NCBI RefSeq assembly: GCF_003096815.1
Contig: NZ_QENY01000004.1
Span: 1-64,000 of the forward strand
DNA: 64,000 nucleotides
DNA from: Hallella colorans
GTDB lineage: Bacteria > Bacteroidota > Bacteroidia > Bacteroidales > Bacteroidaceae
Direction of reading: 5' to 3'
This document shows, one piece after another, positions 26,276 through 32,158 of this stretch (its first letter is position 1; each line of letters opens with the position of its first letter). The notes under the pieces were generated by a model. The model saw nothing but the letters and a program-made list of their open reading frames with translations. It had not been told where the DNA came from and ran no database searches. The translations under genes and the position numbers were made by a program.

Positions 26276-27784
26276 TTACTGCTGTAAACGCATCTCTATC
26301 CAAGAAGCCCATTTAGAACCCATCGTATTTTTAGCTATATTCATCAGCTGGACATGAGTCTCTACATGACTTTTAGCTAAAGTCTGCATAAACTTAAAGA
26401 ACTTCTCGTCGCCTACTTTTTTCTGCAAGTCATAAAGAACGATGGCTCCCTTATTATAGAAAACCTTATGCGCATCAGGGGCATTTCTGTCTAACTCCAT
26501 TATTGGACAAACTTTTCTAACACTTTCGCGATATGCTTTGGCATAATCATTGAAAAGAGCATCACCAAAATGATGCTTAATAGCCCGAAGTGAGCTGTAT
26601 TCAGCAAACGATTCGTTCATCCAATCAAGCCAATTATCTGTGGGAGCATACTGCCACCAGAAATGCCCTATCTCATGTGCTATGAGTTTAAAAAGATATT
26701 CATTAAAGACATAAGCCTCTGCAACAATGAAGTTACGCCTACTGATAGCACCACCAAGATCGGGCAGCAACACTACTTTTAACTCCTTAGTCTCAGGAAC
26801 AACTTGATAGAGCTTGCTATAATAGTTGAATATCTCTCGACAAGCATTGGCTAACGAATCGACATCAGCTTCTTCAAACGATAAATAGTCAATCTCAATG
26901 GATTTTCCCTGACTTTTTACAACTCTACTCTTCAGATTTGGTGCAGCAATAAAGTCAAAATCAAAACCTTCCCATGGTTGATGCATCACCCATTGCTTGT
27001 CTCTTTTAGACATAAGACCAGACCCTGATACTTTAAAATTATCATCTATCTTAAATATTATATCACCCGTAAAATGCTCACTATCTGAATTATAAGGATA
27101 CCATGGCATATACATGGATAGCATCACAAGGTTGGTATCGCAAGAAGCCATCCATGCTTCCACACTATCAATATGAGCAGTATAGGTAAAATGGATTGTA
27201 GCCTTGTCTGAATTGTCTTTATTAACACGAAGTCGCCCTGCCTGTGGCATCCACTGGAATTTACTCTCAGGGGTAAAATCAATATTAGAATCCTTGCCGT
27301 TTACCTTTATATCTTTCACAGTACTATATTTCCACAAAGCAAAATCAATATAAGCTTTCTTGTTAAAGTTGACGGTTACAGTTCCATCTACTTTCAAATT
27401 CTTTTCCTTTACATTGATGTCTACACACATCTTATAATGCTTTGCCTCTGCTGTAATGGTCTTTTCAACATCCTTTTTCTGTGGGCATTGCAAAGTCAAT
27501 GTATCTTCAACTTCATGCTTTGCTTTGAGTATCTTATTCATAAGCTCATCCCAACGTTTATCCTGATGCATTTGTCTAAATCGAGGATTTACTGTTAAAT
27601 TATAATATAAATATAATTCTTTATCTGCATACTTCGTAGCTAATGAGTCAAGGTAGATAAATGAGCTATCTATTTGGTGTTTACCAGCCAATTTATAAGC
27701 CATGTCGTAATAATCTCCTTTACTCTGTGCGTATGACATAACGCAGAATAAACTTAAAAATAAAATGGTTAGTAATCTTTTCAT
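26276..27784 (-). CDS. M1-like (gluzincin) metallopeptidase, exported
   Basis: This 502-residue protein has a signal peptide (LLTILFLSLFCVMSYAQ). It has an N-terminal beta-rich domain and a C-terminal gluzincin catalytic domain. The zinc motif is HEIGH (370-374), with a third ligand in NES, Glu391, 16 residues later. This spacing is two residues shorter than the classical M1 spacing. The exopeptidase GxMEN motif is absent; the corresponding segment is GGAISRRNF (344-352). It may therefore be an atypical peptidase. It is AT-rich like the rest of the island. Transposon end copy C lies 134 bases upstream of its ATG with its outer terminus toward the gene. Confidence 0.85.
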   Translation of the reverse strand: MKRLLTILFLSLFCVMSYAQSKGDYYDMAYKLAGKHQIDSSFIYLDSLATKYADKELYLYYNLTVNPRFRQMHQDKRWDELMNKILKAKHEVEDTLTLQCPQKKDVEKTITAEAKHYKMCVDINVKEKNLKVDGTVTVNFNKKAYIDFALWKYSTVKDIKVNGKDSNIDFTPESKFQWMPQAGRLRVNKDNSDKATIHFTYTAHIDSVEAWMASCDTNLVMLSMYMPWYPYNSDSEHFTGDIIFKIDDNFKVSGSGLMSKRDKQWVMHQPWEGFDFDFIAAPNLKSRVVKSQGKSIEIDYLSFEEADVDSLANACREIFNYYSKLYQVVPETKELKVVLLPDLGGAISRRNFIVAEAYVFNEYLFKLIAHEIGHFWWQYAPTDNWLDWMNESFAEYSSLRAIKHHFGDALFNDYAKAYRESVRKVCPIMELDRNAPDAHKVFYNKGAIVLYDLQKKVGDEKFFKFMQTLAKSHVETHVQLMNIAKNTMGSKWASWIEMRLQQ

Positions 27785-27918
27785 AAGGCTTAATCTTTTA
27801 GTTATCTTTTAAGATAAAATAAATAGGATTTACAGAATTTTTCAGATCTTCCGTCCTATCTTTCTTCTAATTCCTATTTAATATTTTTCTACTGTAATCA
27901 GTTCGGATCTCTATAATC

Positions 27919-28126
27919 CCTTAATTCCGCAACACTATTATAAATTAAACTTTTTAAGTACCTGAGCAACAAAAAGTTGCTCATGATTTTGCTATGTCAG
28001 AATTTTCACTTATCTTAGTGTTGCAAAAAACAAGAGAATCCGACGATAGACATGGCGAAGATACAAATTAAATCTGAGAGACTCACTCCTTTTGGGGGAT
28101 TATTTTCAATCATGGAGCAATTTGAC
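27919..28126 (+). mobile_element. IS1380-type transposon end remnant, copy C
   Basis: This is the same unit as A and B in opposite orientation. It runs from the terminus CCTTAATTCCGC into a transposase start at 28052 (MAKIQIKSERLTPFGGLFS, then IMEQFD). Here the frame is intact through IMEQFD, but similarity to a transposase is lost at codon 25 and a stop follows at 28172. The outer terminus faces the peptidase gene at 27784. The internal end faces the decayed Abi gene. Confidence 0.75.
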
Positions 28127-28178
28127 GCCAAGCCTCTCAACGATGCTCAAATGTGCGGGTCGTTTTTTTTATAGGCCT

Positions 28179-28704
28179 ATGGCAGCAAGAATTACGTTTG
28201 TGAAAACTTATTCCACAACACAAGAGTTAGTGCGACTACTCAAAACAAGAGGTATGGATATTACAGATGAGGAAAAAGCTCAGCATTATCTTTCTCACAT
28301 CGGTTATTATCGTTTGTCTGCCTATATGTTCCCATTACTTTCTATTCCCAAGGAACGGCAATTATTCAAGCCAGGCGTAACTTTCAGCAAAGTCATGATG
28401 CTGTATCGCTTTGACAAGAAAATCTTGCTGTCATCTTACACGCATATTAAACAGAGTATTCTCCATTCGTGCCACTATGCCAATCAGAATGTCACGTCCG
28501 TGGATTACATTGCCAACAGACCCATTGAAGGTATACTTTGACATGTGCATCATCAAGTATCTCCTTGACATTATTTCCCCAAGCAACGATATGCTTGACA
28601 AGATGAATGAATTGTTTGGTAAGTTCCCTGAGATAGATCTAACAGCCCTTGGTTTCCCCGTTGGTTAGGAGCAAGAACCATTATGGACACAAGCAAACAA
28701 CTAA
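28179..28704 (+). pseudogene. Decayed Abi_2 (AbiF/AbiD-like) abortive-infection gene
   Basis: The N-terminal part (28179-28541) reads AARITFVKTYSTTQELVRLLKTRGM, followed by YLSHIGYYRLSAYMFPLL, which is typical of Abi_2 phage-defence proteins. After about residue 118 the frame breaks. The family C-terminus resumes in another frame as YFDMCIIKYLLDIISPSND and ALGFPVG. The middle of the protein (roughly 100 or more residues) is missing. A TAG at 28666-28668 replaces an expected tryptophan codon, because the frame continues EQEPLW to a stop at 28702. At least three lesions are therefore visible: internal deletion, frameshift and nonsense codon. It is presumed non-functional defence cargo of the island. 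Confidence 0.8.
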
Positions 28705-28824
28705 AAACCCGAGCTAACAAAGGTTAAATACGTTAAATCTTAGCTTCTTGTATCTACACAGAATCCATACAGTCACTTTTCTGCCGTTTGGTGCGTAGAA
28801 TATTGATAATCAATTAGTAAAAGA

Positions 28825-28860
28825 TTTATTTCTTAGCACTTGCTGGTTGACGCTGCGATG
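28825..28860 (+). repeat. Right 36-bp direct repeat bounding the AT-rich island
   Basis: This partner of 22938-22973 (34 of 36 positions) lies 121 bases past the Abi_2 relic. The sequence beyond it (CACTCAATGTTG...) differs from that beyond the left copy, where the transposon end begins at once. Confidence 0.85.
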
Positions 28861-28895
28861 CACTCAATGTTGAAAAAACACGACAAACAACCTCT

Positions 28896-28951
28896 GAAAA
28901 TTCGCGTATTTGCAAAAGACAGGCTCGCCGCTCGCAAATACGCGATTTTTC
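28896..28951. repeat. 18-bp inverted repeat with 20-nt loop
   Basis: The arms 28896-28913 and 28934-28951 (core CGCGTATTTGC/GCAAATACGCG) pair with a single mismatch. It could be a bidirectional terminator or part of a dispersed intergenic repeat. It lies 35 bases from the right direct repeat. Confidence 0.6.
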
Positions 28952-29040
28952 AGCGATTTTCATAACTTGTTTTCAGCAAGCTGTTTACAAACTTTCACGG
29001 CTGTTTCGACCATCACAAATCGCCTCACATCATACCTTTA

Positions 29041-29150
29041 GGCACTATTCGCATGCCGGTTAGGCACTATTCACACGCCGTTTGGGTCTTAATCACGACA
29101 TGAGTAAGACCTAAACACCACGCCATTAGATAGCAATCGACCAAAGATAA
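29041..29150. repeat. 22-nt-period degenerate tandem array 1
   Basis: Five consecutive 22-base units lie at 29041, 29063, 29085, 29107 and 29129. The first two are the most alike (both start GGCACTATTC). On the minus strand units begin TAA or CAA, often followed by nCGGC, have a G(C/T)GAAT-like core, and end in GCC or ACC. The fifth unit is weak. It is the same unit type as 55980-56111. No spacer-repeat alternation is present, so this is not CRISPR. Confidence 0.6.
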
Positions 29151-29569
29151 TAACACAAGCGAGGCGCGTAACGCCAGAAAACATCACTTCCACCCATTAT
29201 CATCACCGTAGAACAGCCTGCCATCAGAGGGCTGATTTTATGACTTTATTTGGACAAAAAACGCCTTCCAACTATTTTCTTTACTATAAAGTTACGAAAG
29301 GCAGCTCGCTTGACCAACTTTTATTAGCACTTATTTTGTTGGTTTTCATGTGGTTAGATGAAAAGTTGAATGTGTCATACCACACGAGTTTCAATGGCCA
29401 ACCTCCATACGATCATGCTCGTATCTTTAGGAAAGAACAACTTTCACCGTGTCACTGGCGCGCTATAAATAACAGTATTTATAAAAGGCCCAAGACTTTT
29501 TAAATGAAAGAGCCGTGAAGATTTAATCTAAAAAAACATCAAACCTTTGGTCATATAAAAAAAAATATG

Positions 29570-29577
29570 TAATTTTG
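29570..29577 (+). promoter_or_regulatory. Promoter of the tRNA-Lys pair
   Basis: The -7 box TAATTTTG has a TTTG at 29546-29549, 20 bases upstream, matching both Bacteroidetes promoter elements. It lies about 52 bases before the first tRNA. Confidence 0.7.
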
Positions 29578-29628
29578 CACACGCTTTTACAAACGACCAT
29601 TGTGCCGCTTGCATGGGCATGAGAAATT

Positions 29629-29701
29629 GCACCCTTAGCTCAGTTGGTAGAGCAACTGACTCTTAATCAGTGGGTCTAGGGTTCGAATCCCTAAGGGTGT
29701 A
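29629..29701 (+). tRNA. tRNA-Lys(CTT), copy 1
   Basis: This is a 73-nt tRNA. The acceptor GCACCCT pairs with AGGGTGT (G1-U72 wobble) and the discriminator is A. The anticodon stem ACTGA/TCAGT carries loop CTCTTAA with anticodon CTT. The T-arm is TAGGG-TTCGAAT-CCCTA. CCA is not encoded. Confidence 0.95.
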
Positions 29702-29726
29702 CACCGCTTGTCACCCAATTTCTCAT

Positions 29727-29799
29727 GCACCCTTAGCTCAGTTGGTAGAGCAACTGACTCTTAATCAGTGGGTCTAGGGTTCGAATCCCTAAGGGTGTA
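29727..29799 (+). tRNA. tRNA-Lys(CTT), copy 2
   Basis: It is identical in sequence to copy 1 and lies 25 bases after it, so the pair is a tandem duplication read from one promoter. The spacer also repeats a few leader bases (TTTCTCATG). A terminator follows. Confidence 0.95.
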
Positions 29800-29810
29800 C
29801 ATCGTCACAG

Positions 29811-29844
29811 AAGTCAAGTGAACCAGCAGGTTCGCTTGGCTTTT
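29811..29844 (+). terminator. Terminator of the tRNA-Lys pair
   Basis: A 14-bp stem (AAGTCAAGTGAACC against GGTTCGCTTGGCTT, two G-U pairs) has loop AGCA and is followed by TTTTG. The rest of the gap to rpoD shows nothing but the hairpin at 30090-30115. Confidence 0.85.
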
Positions 29845-30089
29845 GTCGTTGTGGACTCACCACCTTTACACATGCCACCAACCACTTATAAGCCATGCAC
29901 CTCAAAACAGTAAGCGGCAACACACGCTGACAAGTGCACCAGTTTTGTATCACGCACTGAGCATTATCGCATGACAGGCACGACAAGTTAGCACTTAATT
30001 TAGGGCAACAAATGTTATTTATCCATAAATATCAAAGACATACACCCTAAAAGTAGAAAAAAATAGTTATATTTATAAATTGAATAATA

Positions 30090-30115
30090 TAATGAAAGTG
30101 TGCCAGCTTTCATTA
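30090..30115 (+). promoter_or_regulatory. Hairpin in the rpoD leader
   Basis: A perfect 9-bp inverted repeat TAATGAAAG/CTTTCATTA has an 8-nt loop. It is followed at once by a run of G (30116-30121) and lies 17 bases before the rpoD ATG. It could sequester or present the ribosome-binding region. The role is inferred only. Confidence 0.5.
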
Positions 30116-30132
30116 GGGGGGTATAATAGAAC

Positions 30133-31005
30133 ATGAGACAATTAAAAATACAGAAAAGTATCACCAATCGCGCTAGTGAGGCATTGGATAAATACTTGGT
30201 GGAAATAGGACGTGCTCCACTTATCTCTATTGACGAAGAAATTGAACTTTCACAAAAAATCAAAAAAGGCGGAAAGGAAGGAGAACGCGCCAAGGAGAAA
30301 CTCATCACCTCTAATCTGCGCTTCGTGGTATCAGTAGCCAAGCAATACCAACACCAAGGGCTGTCACTGACCGACCTAATCAACGAGGGCAATATCGGGT
30401 TGATCAAGGCATCGGAGAAATTTGATGAGACGCGAGGTTTCAAATTCATATCCTATGCGGTGTGGTGGATACGCCAAAGTATCTTGCAAGCCATCGCCGA
30501 GCAAAGCCGTATCGTTAGGTTGCCGCTCAATCAGGTGGGCACACTGAGCAAGATTAATCAAGAAATAAACAAGTTTGAGCAGAAGCACGAGCGTCGGCCA
30601 AGCACACAAGAGATAGCCGACGCGGTGGACGTGGAAGTGAACAAGGTGCAGCAAAGCATGATGGCAGATGGCCACCACGTGAGCATAGACGCGCCATTCC
30701 AAGAAGACGAGACCAACTCGATGGCTGACATTATGGCCAGCGGCGATGAAAGTCGCACCGACAGGAGCGTGGACCACGAGAGTATGGCGCAAGAATTGAA
30801 CACGGTGCTTGAGAGCGTGCTCAAAGAAAGAGAGATAACCATCATCCGCGAATGTTTCGGAATAGGTTGCCACGAGCTCGGCTTAGAGGAGATTGGAGAC
30901 CAACTGGGACTGACACGAGAGCGTGTGAGACAGATCAGGGAGAAGAGCATTGCCAAATTGCGCGCAAGTGGCAATATCAAAATATTGATGAAATATTTAG
31001 GATAA
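30133..31005 (+). CDS. rpoD: Primary RNA polymerase sigma factor (RpoD/SigA)
   Basis: This 290-residue sigma-70 protein is the short Bacteroidetes primary form lacking region 1.1. Region 1.2 is ASEALDKYLVEIGRAPLIS. Region 2 includes DLINEGNIGLIKASEKFDETRGFKFISYAVWWIRQSILQAI. Region 3 is RLPLNQVGTLSKINQEI. Region 4 contains LGLTRERVRQIREKSI, the -33-recognising helix-turn-helix. This factor would read the TAnnTTTG boxes seen through the window. No strong -7 box is visible in front of its own gene, only a TATATTTA-like stretch near 30067. A terminator with a 16-bp stem follows. Confidence 0.96.
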   Translation: MRQLKIQKSITNRASEALDKYLVEIGRAPLISIDEEIELSQKIKKGGKEGERAKEKLITSNLRFVVSVAKQYQHQGLSLTDLINEGNIGLIKASEKFDETRGFKFISYAVWWIRQSILQAIAEQSRIVRLPLNQVGTLSKINQEINKFEQKHERRPSTQEIADAVDVEVNKVQQSMMADGHHVSIDAPFQEDETNSMADIMASGDESRTDRSVDHESMAQELNTVLESVLKEREITIIRECFGIGCHELGLEEIGDQLGLTRERVRQIREKSIAKLRASGNIKILMKYLG

Positions 31006-31035
31006 ATCGTAAATACAATCCATGAGCTATCCTAT

Positions 31036-31079
31036 CAATTGTCGCCTCTCGCATCACAACGAGAGGCGACAATTGTTTT
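31036..31079 (+). terminator. Terminator after rpoD
   Basis: A perfect 16-bp stem (CAATTGTCGCCTCTCG and its complement) has an 8-nt loop and is followed by TTTTG. Confidence 0.9.
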
Positions 31080-31199
31080 GTACGCTTATGTCTCGTATTT
31101 GGCCATCCACCGGCACGCGCCGCGCACAAACCATAGAACGCCCTGTTTTTTTAAGCAAAACACACCTATAAAAAAGTGGGTATGTATTAATATTATTGT

Positions 31200-31207
31200 T
31201 AACTTTG
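31200..31207 (+). promoter_or_regulatory. -7 box of the ABC ATPase gene
   Basis: TAACTTTG lies 42 bases before the ATG at 31250 and shows that the longer reading from 31196 is not used. Confidence 0.65.
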
Positions 31208-31249
31208 CATACGAGTAGATTGCACACTAACAAACAACGACGCTATCAT

Positions 31250-31996
31250 ATGCAAATAGACATTCATCAATTAGTTAAAACATTTGGGGAGAAAACAGCC
31301 GTAAATATAGACCACTTCACCATTAACAACGGAGACATTCTCGGATTGGTAGGCAATAACGGCGCAGGCAAGACCACTCTGTTCAGGCTGATGCTCGACT
31401 TGCTGCTCGCCGACCAAGGCGAGGTGCTGCTAACGCCCCGACCAACGGACAGCGAGGGCGCACCCACGCCCATCAACCCAGCCCACTCTGAAGATTGGAA
31501 AAATATAACAGGCGCATATATAGACGAAGGGTTTCTCATCGATTTTCTCACGCCCGAGGAATATATCGACTTTATAGCCAAAGCCAACGGCGCGCCACCC
31601 ATCGACTGGGCAAACATCGAGAGCAGTGCCATTGGACGCTTCTTGCCTTTTACAAACGGTGAGATTTTCGGTCAAAAAAAATACATTCGCAATCTCAGCG
31701 CGGGCAACAAACAGAAAGTTGGCATCATCTCCATACTGTTCACAAGACCAGAATTGGTGGTACTCGACGAACCGTTTAACTATCTCGATCCATCGGGCCA
31801 GAACATCTTGAAAAACCTCCTGACCGAATACCATGCCGAGACTGGTGCCACCATCCTCGTTAGCAGCCACAATTTGCAGCACACCGTGGACATAAGCACT
31901 CGCATAGCGCTACTCGAGCGAGGGCGCGTCATTGAGGACTTGCCAAACGACAACGGCAGCGCACGGAAAGCATTGGAAGATTATTTCAAAGTGTAA
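31250..31996 (+). CDS. Orphan ABC transporter ATP-binding protein
   Basis: This 248-residue nucleotide-binding protein has Walker A GNNGAGKTT (about 34-42), Q-loop region AYIDEGFLIDFLTPEEYIDF, signature LSAGNKQK (unusual for LSGGQ), Walker B LVVLDEPFNYLD and the H-loop SSHN. It resembles ABC-2-type exporter ATPases. The start at 31250 follows the promoter box. No permease gene is adjacent: rpoD lies upstream behind a terminator, and the next gene is convergent. It must pair with a distant membrane subunit or work without one. Confidence 0.88.
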   Translation: MQIDIHQLVKTFGEKTAVNIDHFTINNGDILGLVGNNGAGKTTLFRLMLDLLLADQGEVLLTPRPTDSEGAPTPINPAHSEDWKNITGAYIDEGFLIDFLTPEEYIDFIAKANGAPPIDWANIESSAIGRFLPFTNGEIFGQKKYIRNLSAGNKQKVGIISILFTRPELVVLDEPFNYLDPSGQNILKNLLTEYHAETGATILVSSHNLQHTVDISTRIALLERGRVIEDLPNDNGSARKALEDYFKV

Positions 31997-32093
31997 AAAA
32001 CATTGTGTCACGGTGCGAAGAATATCATGCCTAAGCGTAAAAAACACCATGCTGAAGCATAAAAGAAGCGCGCATGACGTGTAGGGGCATTAT

Positions 32094-32132
32094 AAAATCT
32101 CCCGTCAGCCTATTTGGTTGACGGGAGATTTT
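32094..32132. terminator. Bidirectional terminator between ABC ATPase and M16 genes
   Basis: The stem AAAATCTCCCGTCA against TGACGGGAGATTTT has a short loop, with A-run and T-run at its feet. It ends the Sus-type operon on the minus strand and the ATPase gene on the plus strand. Confidence 0.85.
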
Positions 32133-32158
32133 GTTAATGGCAACGTCAAGGGCCGTCG

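Larger units (their letters stand above)
28705..29628. other. Gene-poor region between the island and tRNA-Lys genes
   Basis: No convincing gene is visible. An 87-codon reading at 29240-29503 lacks a ribosome site and recognisable family. Present here are the right direct repeat (28825-28860), an 18-bp inverted repeat at 28896-28951, the 22-nt-period array at 29041-29150, and a tRNA promoter box at 29570-29577. Confidence 0.55.

Noticed and set aside
28179-28541. Intact short Abi protein
   Set aside because: The reading ends just where similarity moves to another frame, and the C-terminal signature follows downstream, so it is a pseudogene.
29041-29150. CRISPR array
   Set aside because: Units follow each other directly without spacers, are too divergent, and no cas genes are present.
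29240-29503. 87-codon plus-strand frame with one hydrophobic stretch
   Set aside because: No ribosome site or promoter box, no family resemblance, and it lies in a repeat-rich gap.
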